DNA of 64,000 nt from Nitrososphaerota archaeon (GTDB taxonomy: Archaea > Thermoproteota > Nitrososphaeria > Nitrososphaerales > Gagatemarchaeaceae). Where the stretch lies: positions 310,001 to 374,000 of the forward strand of contig JAFLYY010000001.1 in NCBI GenBank assembly GCA_029785825.1, written 5' to 3'. A program made the translations under genes and the position numbers. Shown piece after piece: positions 34,233-43,703 of the stretch (the first letter of the stretch is position 1; each line of letters begins with the position of its first letter). Below the pieces are notes generated by a model. That model saw nothing but the letters and a program-made list of their open reading frames with translations, was not told where the DNA came from and searched no databases.

Positions 34233-35272
34233 TGGGATGGGGGCTGAGGATGCTCGCGGCCTTCGTCGGGCTCGTCGCCCTCGGGCTCGGGGCCTGGCCT
34301 GTCACCCTGCTGGCGGCGCTCTACCTCGTTTACTCCCTAAGGAGGCCAAGGACCAAAGCAGTGTTCGTCCAGGGACGAGGGGCCCTCCTGAAACCAGCGC
34401 GCCCCTTGGGGAGATACGCCGCCGCGGCACTCCTGTTCCTGCTCTCGCTGCTCGCCGCGGAAGACGGCGGAACCTATTCACCAGTGGTGTTCTTCGCGGC
34501 AGGGACGATGGTCGCCTTCTGGCCACTGGTGAGCCGGGCGGGGTTAGCCAGCGGGGTCGTTCCTGTCAGTGACTCAGTACTGCTACGGAGCAGACTCTTC
34601 CCGTTCTCATGGCACGCTCTGGCCGAGGTGAAGCTCGAATCTCAAGACCAGACGAGGGGGATCGTTTCGATGAGCGGGAGGGTCTTTCTCTTGGCGGGAA
34701 AGGCGCCCGCACTGTTCTTGATAATCAGCGTCCGCGCCACGAGCGCCAGGCAGGCGGAGGTCAGTGTCATCCGCAGGCTGAGGAGGGAGACAACGATGCT
34801 TTCCCAAAGGGGTGCCCATCTGCTGCCTGCTGACAGCTCTGACGCGGCAGAAAAGCTCTCCCTCGGCTTGGGACGACTGAACGTCGGGACCGAGGACTTC
34901 GACGCGGTTTCCTCCCTGCCTTTCGAAGCGATTGTGTTTCAGGTGCACGAGGGCCGGGTGGTCTCGCACAGGGCCTTCAACATCGCCGAGCAGGGCGGTT
35001 CTGCTTCAATCCCTGTCCCAGACCTGAAGTACTCTCGTCAGCCGCTCTTCGCCGAAGTGGTCCAAGGGATCGGCGAAAGGCACGGTTGGCCCGGACCCGA
35101 CGAGTTCTCGCCGTTCCTTGCCTCACTGGATGCGTCTCGCACCGAGCCTCTGGCGGACAGGCTCCAGGTGAAGGAAGAGGCGGCAGGGAAGGTTGCTGTG
35201 GAAACTCCAGGCGGAGCTGAGGTGCGCATTGCGAGGTCTCAGCTGAGAGCCCTGGCGGGAATCTATAGGTGA
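34232..35272 (+). CDS. Membrane protein of the RecA-like operon
   Basis: 346 residues, not recognised. About four transmembrane helices in two hairpins (residues 5-36 and 60-98) are followed by a basic turn and a 240-residue soluble domain with beta-rich and helical parts (ALAEVKLESQDQTRGIVSMS, FLIISVRATSARQAEVSVIR). The soluble part is probably cytoplasmic. It is translationally coupled to the RecA-like ATPase, so the two probably form a membrane-associated complex. No signal peptide or known catalytic motif is seen. Confidence 0.7.
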   Translation: MGWGLRMLAAFVGLVALGLGAWPVTLLAALYLVYSLRRPRTKAVFVQGRGALLKPARPLGRYAAAALLFLLSLLAAEDGGTYSPVVFFAAGTMVAFWPLVSRAGLASGVVPVSDSVLLRSRLFPFSWHALAEVKLESQDQTRGIVSMSGRVFLLAGKAPALFLIISVRATSARQAEVSVIRRLRRETTMLSQRGAHLLPADSSDAAEKLSLGLGRLNVGTEDFDAVSSLPFEAIVFQVHEGRVVSHRAFNIAEQGGSASIPVPDLKYSRQPLFAEVVQGIGERHGWPGPDEFSPFLASLDASRTEPLADRLQVKEEAAGKVAVETPGGAEVRIARSQLRALAGIYR

Positions 35273-35845
35273 CGGCGAGACCCGGATGAAGCTCGCATGC
35301 GGGAGGGATACGAGCTACCGAAAAATCTGATACAGGGGCCCTAAGGAAACCGCACAGAGAGCGATGGAGTCAGCCTCCGGTGCATCTCGAGGGTCTGGCA
35401 AGGTCGATGCCTTGGGATGAGCATAGGGAACCCGCAGTTCTCCCAGGCTTGAGTCGGGAGCGCCCCGAACGGCGACGCCCCCGCTGGGCTCACTCCGTCG
35501 CTCGCTTGCTCGGTCGGGAGGCATCGGTTGCTGGAGGCTCGCCAGGGAGGGCGACAGAAGCGGGCTCAGATTCGAAGACAGGAAAGCACACAAGGGACAC
35601 TCCCTCTGTGGATGGAAGTACTGGTCTGTCCTAACACGCAGAATGTCAGTCGGCCAGTCAAGTGACCGGCCCCTTCGGTGACACCTGTTCGACGCCTCGA
35701 GCAGCGACTCGACAGTATAAGCACGGAGTTGAGCTGAGTCCGCCGCCGAAGCGGGCCTCTAGGTAAACCGTGCTGCGCAGCAGGACGCAGAATCATACGG
35801 AAGCCCAAGCTTGAATCCACGGCCCGGAGGGAACGAAGACCGAGC
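35273..35845 (+). other. 573-base stretch without a convincing gene
   Basis: Short open frames in both directions give low-complexity translations with no family resemblance. A TATA-like GTATAAGC (about 35714-35721) may serve the small membrane gene at 35846. No tRNA, known RNA, or long repeat was recognised. Composition is less biased than in neighbouring genes, as expected for eroded sequence. Confidence 0.5.
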
Positions 35846-36082
35846 ATGACACTGGCACCGGGGGAGCTGCGGGATTCAAGGGTCTGGAGGCACAGGTGGT
35901 CGACGCTCTTGGTCTCCCTGCTTGTACTGGCCTGTAGCGCCATCGTGGGCTATTCAGTCTCCTTACCTGCTTTGCTCTACATTCCCTTGGCCCTCGTGGA
36001 CATAACATCGACCTTCTTTCTCCTGCGCCTGACGCAACTTTATCACGCCCCGAAGAGCTGGAAGGGCGAAGCCCCGAGCTAA
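35846..36082 (+). CDS. Small two-helix membrane protein
   Basis: 78 residues, not recognised. Two hydrophobic helices (about residues 19-38 and 42-62; STLLVSLLVLACSAIVGYSV, LPALLYIPLALVDITSTFFL) lie between a basic N terminus and a polar tail. A possible promoter (GTATAAGC) lies about 125 bases upstream. It stands alone between two poorly coding stretches, so whether it is expressed is uncertain. Confidence 0.45.
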   Translation: MTLAPGELRDSRVWRHRWSTLLVSLLVLACSAIVGYSVSLPALLYIPLALVDITSTFFLLRLTQLYHAPKSWKGEAPS

Positions 36083-36204
36083 ACGGAATTCTGGTTGGGG
36101 CATCCTGCTGCTCCAGCGTTAAATGTCATCCCGCCCGAAACAAGCGGGTGACTCGAGATCGTCTGGAACGCTTTGTTCCCTGTTCTCAAGTGTAGAACTA
36201 GATA

Positions 36205-37350
36205 GTGCAAGAAGTACCCCAGCGCGTGAAGCGCCTGGCGGCCTCCTCGGTTTTGGTTTTCCTGATCGTCTCGATGGCGGTAGTCGGGCTTACAGGCGCC
36301 TCTGCCGTCTTGGGTCCGAGAATCCCTCCCTTTCTCACACAGGAAAGTATTCAGGGGCCGAACGGCACATCAGACTACAATTCTACGACGGGACTTAATC
36401 TTACCCTGTCCCTCTCAGGTCGCATCTTGGACGTCGGAGACTACCTCACGATCAACGCTACTGTGTTCAACACCAGGTATTCCCAAGCCAATCTTCCAGG
36501 CTCCGAACAGAGCCGGAGCTTTGTCTTTGGACCCGCCCCGTGCAGCCAGCTGCCACTGGGGGTCGGGATTGCAAGAGGGAACTGGAGCGCGTCCGAGATC
36601 TCCGGAACAAGCCCGCTGCAGCTCTACTACCCGGGCATCTACAACTGCCCTCCGATGTCCTTCATCGACTATTTCACCATCCCTCCGAGAAGTGACCTGG
36701 TCACGCCGTACAGTTCCCAGGCATCAGGGGAAGTATCTCTAGGGGCGGAGAACGGGGTCCTTACGCTTGAGGCTTGGGGATACTGGACTGAGCCCCGTCA
36801 GGCCAACGGCACGCTGACTTCTTATCCAGGGCAGTTCAGTTCGTTCGAACCAGGCGTTTACACGGCTATCGCCGACGACCCATGGGGGCAGGTGGCTCTG
36901 CTGAGCTTCGTAGTGCAGGATGCGAGTAGTCTCCATTCCTGCACTTCCATGGGAAGCAACCCTTCGTTCGCTTCTCACCCAATCCAACCGGTCCAAGGAA
37001 GCCCGCTTGCGCTTTCGGCGTACTACACCAGTCTTCACGACAATGACAGTGTCTTTCTTGCTCTGGACAACGTAGACGACTCTTCGGTAACTATCGTCAA
37101 CCTAGGGGGTGCCGGCGGAGAGTACTTCCAGTTCCAGGGAAATATGGCCCCAGGGGAGACTACGATCGGAAGTTGGTATGGAATCGTTTCAGGTGCCGTC
37201 TCCTTCCCTGCAGTCATTCCAGCCCATGGGTGCTTTCTCCTGCATCTAGAGCCTCCGGGGCCCGCCATCAGCTACCTTGGAGTTACAATGCAGTTTAGCA
37301 GCGGAGGGAACGAGACGATCTTGAAAGGCGGCCTCCCTCTCCAAGGCTGA
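36205..37350 (+). CDS. Predicted secreted/anchored protein, paralogue of the 43704 gene
   Basis: 381 residues from GTG 36205. The N-terminal signal-anchor helix is at residues 10-33. The rest is extracytoplasmic, Ser/Asn/Thr-rich and beta-rich, with many Asn-x-Ser/Thr sites. Two modules share motifs with the 43704 gene: PLGVGIARGNWSASEI near residue 120 and PGVYTAIADDPWGQVALLSF near residue 220, against PLGIGVMQGHYTQDNY and PGVYTAVLADEWGDVLTANF there. The C-terminal third (about 245-380) has another beta domain with Cys residues. Function unknown; no neighbour gives a clue. Confidence 0.65.
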   Translation: MQEVPQRVKRLAASSVLVFLIVSMAVVGLTGASAVLGPRIPPFLTQESIQGPNGTSDYNSTTGLNLTLSLSGRILDVGDYLTINATVFNTRYSQANLPGSEQSRSFVFGPAPCSQLPLGVGIARGNWSASEISGTSPLQLYYPGIYNCPPMSFIDYFTIPPRSDLVTPYSSQASGEVSLGAENGVLTLEAWGYWTEPRQANGTLTSYPGQFSSFEPGVYTAIADDPWGQVALLSFVVQDASSLHSCTSMGSNPSFASHPIQPVQGSPLALSAYYTSLHDNDSVFLALDNVDDSSVTIVNLGGAGGEYFQFQGNMAPGETTIGSWYGIVSGAVSFPAVIPAHGCFLLHLEPPGPAISYLGVTMQFSSGGNETILKGGLPLQG

Positions 37351-37589
37351 CAGCTCACGAGACACGGCTGAATACCGAACGGCAAGGGAAGGGCCCACCA
37401 GAGAACGAGAAAGCGCTCTGCAGTCAGACCGGAGGATGGCCGAAGGCATGAAGAAGCAGGTCGCCGATTCAACCGCGCATATGGGGGTGGAAAGCAACTC
37501 GTCTCCCTTCCTAACTTCCTCTCCTCCAGCCACAAATGAGGCGCGGTCAGCACCGCGCCAGCGGCGACTGTCACCCCGAGCAGGGAACC

Positions 37590-38007
37590 TCCCGGCCTGA
37601 GGCCGGAAGCGTAGGAGCAGACCGCCCCTCGGGGCCGACTGTCGACAGTAGGGCAGAGAGGAGGACTGTCGTAAAGGCAGTCCGCCTCTCCAGCGGTGCC
37701 AGCCACGTCACCTCAGAGGTGGGTGAATGCCACGAGCGCAGAACGAGGTCGACCATGCTGTCGCCCCTGAAGGTGAGTAGAGCGAGGCTCCCTGACAGGA
37801 TACCGGTGCGTGTCGAACCCGCCACTTCAGCCATCGTCTAGAGGAACCAGAGGCTTTCGATGGAAATCTGCTCTGCTTGGCCCTCCCTTCCTCACACTCT
37901 ACACGGCTTGTCGGGTAACAACAGCCGGCGCAGTTCGCGCACAGGTCAGGAGCAGCACCCCTGCACGATGCCTCGGCACGGTCGCATGACTGGCAGGAGG
38001 GTGCCAT
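37590..38007 (-). pseudogene. Possible remnant of a Cys-rich (zinc-ribbon) membrane protein
   Basis: On the minus strand from ATG 38007 the frame reads MAPSCQSCDRAEASC, then LCANCAGCCYPTSRVECEE, a CxxC...CxxCxxCC arrangement like paired zinc knuckles. Membrane-like stretches follow in other frames: GILSGSLALLTFRGDSMVD and RTAFTTVLLSALLSTVG (frame of 37834), then GGSLLGVTVAAGAVLTAPHL (frame of 37706). Together they could be one zinc-ribbon membrane protein broken by two frameshifts. The call is tentative; the remaining bases of 37351-38131 hold nothing else I recognise. Confidence 0.25.
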
Positions 38008-38197
38008 CGCTGGCAACGGAGAAACCAACCTATGAACGAGCGGTGCACGTTTAGAAGATCGGCACGGGAGCGCCCCCAAGTCGGTAGCTCTCCAGGAAAA
38101 CTCAGATACACCCCTAGCGGACGACATGTAACCTCCAGACTCGACCACTTCACCTGAGGTACTGCTCGGCGTCGTTGTTGCCCTTTCAGTACTGCAC

Positions 38198-38725
38198 ATG
38201 CTCGCCCCTGACCACTGGGTGCCAATCACGGTGGTCTCGCACCGAAGGAATTACACCAGGCCTAGGACATATCTCCTCGCGTCAGGGATAGGGCTAGGCC
38301 ACGGCGCCTCCTCGGCTGTACTCTCTCTGGCCATCGCAGAGATAGGCGCATTCTTCTTTTTGGCGTACCGTGTGAACCTCTTCGCGGTCTTTCTTCTTCT
38401 TGTGATAGCTCTGTACATCGCTGTCAATGCAGCGAAGGAGGCGCGGGCTGGGGCGAAGGCCGAGAGCGTCTCTGTCCTTGTAAGCGTGATACCCGATCCG
38501 GCCCTCGTGCCATTCATCTTGGTAGCGCAGGGTTTCGGGGCGGTTTACACCGGCGTCATGTCGGGCGCATTTGCCGTGGCTGCGGTCGCGTCGGTCACCC
38601 TGGTGGTGTTCCTGGCGACAAAGGGACTGTCTAGTGCCCTGTCGAGAGTCAAGCCCCAGCATGTTGACTACCTCGTCGCTCTGGCCCTGGTTCTCGTCGC
38701 CGTGTTCATGTACTTTTCCGGCTAG
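38198..38725 (+). CDS. Polytopic membrane protein (UreH/HupE/NiCoT-like)
   Basis: 175 residues from ATG 38198 with about five transmembrane helices. MLAPDHWVPITVVSHRRNYT and LLASGIGLGHGASSAVLSLA resemble the HALDPDH and GLGHG motifs of nickel/cobalt permease-like and UreH-like proteins. The frame stays open for 22 codons upstream (from 38132) and encodes a further hydrophobic helix, VLLGVVVALSVLHML. That helix would complete the first family helix, but there is no ATG, GTG or TTG in that part. The N terminus may therefore be eroded or use another start. It may be non-functional. Confidence 0.55.
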   Translation: MLAPDHWVPITVVSHRRNYTRPRTYLLASGIGLGHGASSAVLSLAIAEIGAFFFLAYRVNLFAVFLLLVIALYIAVNAAKEARAGAKAESVSVLVSVIPDPALVPFILVAQGFGAVYTGVMSGAFAVAAVASVTLVVFLATKGLSSALSRVKPQHVDYLVALALVLVAVFMYFSG

Positions 38726-38999
38726 TTGTCAGAGCGGCCGTTGGGTTTGTAATGCTCCCCATCGGCTGGCATCGGCGGTGTATCCTGTCCCTGCCGTATA
38801 CCCCCCTGTTACATCTTGGATCACACGAGGAGGTTCCTTTTTCTTGAGCAGATGCCTTCAAGCGTGACTCTCGTTGATGAAGGCCGCGTTCGCCAAAGGC
38901 GGAGCCGCTTCATGACCGCCCAGAAGACGAGACAGAACCCGGTCGACTCGAGGAAACATTCATAACCGCTTCAAGAAGGGAACGTCAGAAAGACAGTAT
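38726..38999 (+). other. Intergenic region with EF-2 promoter
   Basis: 274 bases between the permease-like gene and EF-2. TTCATAAC (38959-38966) is the probable EF-2 TATA box. No other gene, RNA or repeat was recognised. Confidence 0.5.
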
Positions 39000-41192
39000 A
39001 TGCCAAAGTTCAAGACTACTGCAGAGGCTCTCAAGATAGTCCACAACAAGGACCAGATACGGAACCTGGGGATCATCGCGCACGTGGACCATGGGAAAAC
39101 CACTACCTCTGACAGCCTCTTGGCGGCGACCGGCATGTTGTCGCCTTCGGTGGCAGGCCAAGCGCTGGCTCTGGACTACATGGAGCTGGAGCAGCAGCGG
39201 CAGATGACGATCAAGGCAGCCAACGTCACGCTCTACTACGAGAAGGAAGGCAAACCATACGTCATCAACCTCATAGACACGCCGGGTCACATCGACTTTA
39301 CAGGGAAGGTAACGCGCTCGCTTCGGGCCGTCGACGGCGCGATAGTCGTCGTAGACGCAGTCGAGGGGATAATGACCCAGACCGAGACAGTCACCCGCCA
39401 GGCCCTGGAGGAGAGGGTTCGTCCGGTAGTCTACATCAACAAGATAGACCGTCTCATCAAGGAGCTCCGCCTCACCCCCGAGAAGATGCAGGAGTGGCTC
39501 TTCGGCATTGTGAAAGACTTCAACCGCCTGGTGGAGACCTACGCCGAGCCCGAGTACAAACAGAAGTGGAAGGTCTCTGTCCAAGACGCCCAGGTTGCAT
39601 TCGGCTCTTCGAAGGACAAGTGGGGGTTCAACTTCGACATGGCGAAGGCCGCGGGGATGTCCTTCAAGGACATCATCAACGCTTACCAGAGTTCAACCCC
39701 GGAGCAGCTCGGCCAGAAGCTCCCGCTGCATGAAGCGCTCCTCGGCATGGTGGTCAGGCACCACCCGCCCCCCCACGTAGCCCAGGCGTATCGCATCCCC
39801 AAGATATGGCCCCAGGGAGACCTCAACAGCGACGTGGGAAAGGCCCTGCTGGCCTGCGACGAGAACGGCCCTACAGTCATGATGGTGACCAACGTGGTGG
39901 TGGACCCGGCGGCCGGGCTGGTCGCCACAGGGCGCCTGTTCTCGGGGAGCGTGACTAACGGCGACCCCATCTATCTGCTAAATTCGAAGCGTGAGGGGAA
40001 GATCCAGTCAGTGCAGATATTCATGGGGTTCCAGAGAGAGATAGTCGACTCTCTCCCCGCCGGGAACATACCAGCCCTGCTGGGGCTGGACATCAGATCA
40101 GGGGAGACCATCTCGAACAGGAAGGACGTCGCCACATTCGAATCCATACACTACGTGAGCGAGCCTGTCGTGACCGTGGCTGTGGAGGCGAAGCACCCAA
40201 GGGACCTCCCCAAGCTCGTAGAGGTCATGCGGAGGCTCAACATCGAGGACCCCAACCTCGTGATCACTATCAACCAGGAGTCCGGGGAGACCTTGATGGC
40301 CGGAATGGGGGTCCTCCACCTGGAGATAGCCACCACCCAGATCCAGCAGGCTGGCCTGGAGATCATCACCTCGCCTCCGATCATCAACTACAGGGAGACC
40401 ATACGCGCCCGGGCCGGCCCGATCATGTCCCGGTCCCCCAACAGGCACAACAAGATCTTCATCGAAGTGGAGCCACTCGAGCCTGATGTCATCGAGCTCA
40501 TCCGCAACGGGACCGTCGGGGAGAACGTGGAGAAGAAGGCGGTCATCAAGACGCTCAGGGACCACGGCTGGGACCCCGACCAGGCTCGCAACTTCCAGGC
40601 GGTCGACGAGAGGGGGAACATCCTCACCGAGGTCACCAAAGGGGTCCAGTTCCTCCAGGAGTCCATGGACTCAATCCGGGCGGGCTTCGACGACATCATG
40701 AAGAACGGGCCGCTTGCTTACGAGTTCACGCGCGGGGTGAAGGTGGCGCTCACCAACTTCGTCCCCCATGAGGACCCCGCCCACAGGACCTACGCCCAGT
40801 TGATGCCCGCTTCAAGGAGGGCCATACTCGGTGCGATGCTGTCGGCCAACCCCACCCTCCTCGAGCCCATCCTGGGGATAGAGGTGAAGGGGCCGTCAGA
40901 GCTCATAGGCGCGGTGACGGGGGTCATCAGCGCGAAGAGGGGGAAGCTGGTTAGGATAGACCAGAAGGAGGTCATGACTGTGGTGGAGGGAGAGATACCG
41001 GCGGCCGAGACCTTCGACCTCAGCGAGAAGATGAGGGGGGCCACTGCCGGGAAGGCCGTCTGGAATACCCACTTCAAGACCTGGCAGGCGGTCCCTCAGA
41101 ACATGCTTTGGGGACTGGTCACGGAGATAAGGAAGCGCAAGGGTCTGCCGCCCGACCCACCGAAGGCAGAAGAGTTCATCGACAAGGAGTAG
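39000..41192 (+). CDS. fusA: Translation elongation factor 2 (aEF-2)
   Basis: 730 residues, full-length. G1 AHVDHGKTTTSD (about 27-38), G3 DTPGH, G4 NKIDR, and domains III-V (HYVSEPVVTVAVEAKHPRDL; GAVTGVISAKRG) are all present. It catalyses ribosomal translocation with GTP. Two normally near-invariant sites differ. Switch I reads EQQRQMTI (Gln68) instead of E(Q/A)RGITI, though the essential Thr70 is kept. The diphthamide loop reads HEDPAHRTYAQ (His595, Thr597) instead of HRG. A TATA-like TTCATAAC (38959-38966) suggests a leader of about 11 bases. Confidence 0.97.
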   Translation: MPKFKTTAEALKIVHNKDQIRNLGIIAHVDHGKTTTSDSLLAATGMLSPSVAGQALALDYMELEQQRQMTIKAANVTLYYEKEGKPYVINLIDTPGHIDFTGKVTRSLRAVDGAIVVVDAVEGIMTQTETVTRQALEERVRPVVYINKIDRLIKELRLTPEKMQEWLFGIVKDFNRLVETYAEPEYKQKWKVSVQDAQVAFGSSKDKWGFNFDMAKAAGMSFKDIINAYQSSTPEQLGQKLPLHEALLGMVVRHHPPPHVAQAYRIPKIWPQGDLNSDVGKALLACDENGPTVMMVTNVVVDPAAGLVATGRLFSGSVTNGDPIYLLNSKREGKIQSVQIFMGFQREIVDSLPAGNIPALLGLDIRSGETISNRKDVATFESIHYVSEPVVTVAVEAKHPRDLPKLVEVMRRLNIEDPNLVITINQESGETLMAGMGVLHLEIATTQIQQAGLEIITSPPIINYRETIRARAGPIMSRSPNRHNKIFIEVEPLEPDVIELIRNGTVGENVEKKAVIKTLRDHGWDPDQARNFQAVDERGNILTEVTKGVQFLQESMDSIRAGFDDIMKNGPLAYEFTRGVKVALTNFVPHEDPAHRTYAQLMPASRRAILGAMLSANPTLLEPILGIEVKGPSELIGAVTGVISAKRGKLVRIDQKEVMTVVEGEIPAAETFDLSEKMRGATAGKAVWNTHFKTWQAVPQNMLWGLVTEIRKRKGLPPDPPKAEEFIDKE

Positions 41193-41249
41193 CTCCGTGG
41201 CTCAGGCTTTAAGCGGGTCGCCGGGGCCCTTTGGCGCTGGTAACGGGTC

Positions 41250-43673
41250 ATGGAGATTCTCGCATACGATCTGAACCTGGACATCGACTTCCGGAGGGCC
41301 TTTGTGAATGGCGAGGAGGTCGTGGAAGTGAAGGGCGCCAGGAACCCCTTCGCACTGGACTGCTCGGGACTCGAGGTCAGCGGGGTGACAGTCGACGGGA
41401 AGGCCGCCCGGTTCAGGGTGGACAAGAAGCGCTCAAAATTGATGGTATCCGGGGTCCCTCCAAGGACCTCGAAGGTCCGGATTTCCTACTCGAAGCAGGT
41501 CTCTGACGAAGTGATATTCGGGCTGTACAAGTCTAGGTACGGCGGCGACTACATCCTCGCCACCGACCTGGAGCCAGCCGAGGCCAGGACGGTCTTCCCC
41601 TGCGTCGACGAGCCTTCATACAAGGCCGTCTTTCGGCTTCAGATAACGACCGACTCCGGGCTGAATGTAGTGGCGAACACCCTCGCCGAACGGGTTGAGG
41701 AGGCCGGTCCAGGAAGGACGAGGCACGTGTTCGAGGACACCCCCAGGATGTCCACCTACCTTTTCTTCTTCGCCATCGGCGACCTCGAGGAGACCAAGAC
41801 CCGCGCAGGCGGGGTCGAGGTGATAACGGCCACCAGGCCCGGTCAGGCTGCCAACTCCCGGTTGGCCCTGAAGATGGTCGCGGGGTCGGTGGAGGACTTC
41901 GCCCGCTACTACGGGGTCCCGTACCCGCTGAAGAAGCTGCACGTCGTCGCCCTCCCAGAATACCACACGGGGGCCATGGAGAACTGGGGAGCCATCTCGT
42001 CCCGGGAGAGCTACGCCCTTGTCACGGAGGACAGCGCGTTCGCCCAGAAGAACCGGGGAGCCATGTCGATGGTCCACGAAGTCGCGCACCAGTGGTTCGG
42101 CGACCTCGTGACCATGAAGTGGTGGGACGACCTCTGGCTGAACGAGAGCTTCGCCACCTTCATGGGGTACAAGATGACTGACAGGCTCCGCCCTGAGTGG
42201 GACACCATGAGCGTCTTCCTCAGAGATGAGACGTTCGCCGCCCTCCACCTCGACGCCATCAAGACCACCCATCCGGTCCAGGCGCACGTGAAGAAGGTGG
42301 AAGACGCGATGCACATGTTCGACATGATCAGCTACAACAAGGGGGCGAGCGTCCTCCGGATGCTGGAGTCATATGTCGGGGAAGAGAGATTCAGGAAGGG
42401 CGTCTCTGACTACCTGAAGAGGTTCAGCTTCTCCAACGCTTCAGGGGAAGACCTCTGGGCGTCGCTTGGTAAGGCGTCCAACCTCCCGGTCAAGGGAGTG
42501 GCAAAGGCCTGGCTGACGAGGCCCGGGTACCCCGTAGTGAGCGTCAGGTCCTCGGGAAAGAAGCTCCTGCTCACCCAGAAGAGGTTCATGATCACTGGAA
42601 GCGTCTCTGCCCAGCCGTGGCCCATCCCCACCACCCTCAGAGCGGGAGGCAAGGACACCACGATCTTCTTCGACAAGAAGAGCATGGAAGTCGAAGCCGG
42701 CACGGATCACGACGTCCTCCTTAACGTGGGGAGGAGCGCGTTCCATGTCACCCTCTATGACAAGGGAGGGTACGAGCGCCTCGCGAAGGCCTTCCCGGGT
42801 CTCAGCCCCCACGACAGGGCTGGAATCATCAGCGACCTCTACCTCTTCCTCCAGGCGGGCGAAGTGGACCCAGACCTCTACCTCCGTTTCATTGCCCTCT
42901 GCGGAGAGGTTCCGGACCCCTTCACGGCAGAGGTGGCGGCCGAGCAGCTTGATTCCCTCCACATGATCGCCTGGGACTCCGAAAGGCTTCAGAAGGTCTA
43001 TCCGAAGTTCTACCCTCCCCTCATAGAGTCGATTGGCGAGGACCCCCGGCCAGGCGAGCCGGTCTCGGTCGGGGCTGCTAGGGAGGCGCTCACTTCGCAG
43101 TATGTGGAAATCGACGACGCCTACGCTTCGAGGCTGGCGGAGCGGTTCGACCGCTATTCCAGCGTCGACCCCAACCTGAAGGCGGCGGTAGCCCGAGCCT
43201 ACGCCATCGCCAACGGGGAGAAGGCAAAGGGACCGCTCATAGACATGGTGAAGTCCATGCAGGGGGAAGTGGACAGGGCGAAGATCTATGGCGCCCTCTG
43301 CTCCTTCAAAGACCCGGGGCTCATCGAAGAGACGCTGGACCTCGGGATAAGCGGCAAGGTGAGCCGTTCGGACTCGGCCTATCCGATGATGTACGGGATC
43401 CGGAACCCCGCGGCAAGGGACCTCTATTGGGACTGGCTCGCAAGGCACTACGACGGCATACTCGATATGTACGGAGGGTCGCAGCAGTTCTACCTGTACA
43501 TGGGCCGCCTGCTCCCCATCATCGGGGTGACCAGGGAAGCGAAGGTGAAAGAGTTCCTTTCCGGGAGGCGCATGAAGCAGGGCGGGTCCAGCCTCGTCCG
43601 GGCCCTCGACCTCCTCTCGATCACTTCAAGCGTCCGCGCCCGGCTGGTCGGCAAGTCCCGCGGCCGGAACTAG
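41250..43673 (+). CDS. M1-family aminopeptidase
   Basis: 807 residues. The exopeptidase signature GAMENWG (about residue 241) and zinc-binding HEVAHQWFGDLVTMKWWDDL with NESFA (HExxH-x18-E, about 276-299) are intact. The N-terminal saddle (EARTVFPCVDEPSYKAVFRL) and the C-terminal helical array are of family length, similar to the tricorn-interacting factors F2/F3. It trims N-terminal residues from peptides released by the proteasome. It starts 57 bases after EF-2, and a TATA-like element between them is not obvious, so they may share a transcript. Confidence 0.95.
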   Translation: MEILAYDLNLDIDFRRAFVNGEEVVEVKGARNPFALDCSGLEVSGVTVDGKAARFRVDKKRSKLMVSGVPPRTSKVRISYSKQVSDEVIFGLYKSRYGGDYILATDLEPAEARTVFPCVDEPSYKAVFRLQITTDSGLNVVANTLAERVEEAGPGRTRHVFEDTPRMSTYLFFFAIGDLEETKTRAGGVEVITATRPGQAANSRLALKMVAGSVEDFARYYGVPYPLKKLHVVALPEYHTGAMENWGAISSRESYALVTEDSAFAQKNRGAMSMVHEVAHQWFGDLVTMKWWDDLWLNESFATFMGYKMTDRLRPEWDTMSVFLRDETFAALHLDAIKTTHPVQAHVKKVEDAMHMFDMISYNKGASVLRMLESYVGEERFRKGVSDYLKRFSFSNASGEDLWASLGKASNLPVKGVAKAWLTRPGYPVVSVRSSGKKLLLTQKRFMITGSVSAQPWPIPTTLRAGGKDTTIFFDKKSMEVEAGTDHDVLLNVGRSAFHVTLYDKGGYERLAKAFPGLSPHDRAGIISDLYLFLQAGEVDPDLYLRFIALCGEVPDPFTAEVAAEQLDSLHMIAWDSERLQKVYPKFYPPLIESIGEDPRPGEPVSVGAAREALTSQYVEIDDAYASRLAERFDRYSSVDPNLKAAVARAYAIANGEKAKGPLIDMVKSMQGEVDRAKIYGALCSFKDPGLIEETLDLGISGKVSRSDSAYPMMYGIRNPAARDLYWDWLARHYDGILDMYGGSQQFYLYMGRLLPIIGVTREAKVKEFLSGRRMKQGGSSLVRALDLLSITSSVRARLVGKSRGRN

Positions 43674-43703
43674 AGTTAAGAGCACCGTGGGGCGCGCCCG
43701 CAC

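Noticed and set aside
35380-35634. 84-residue open frame in the 35.3-35.8 kb gap
   Set aside because: Translation is Arg/Gly/Pro-rich with no family resemblance, start signal or supporting context.
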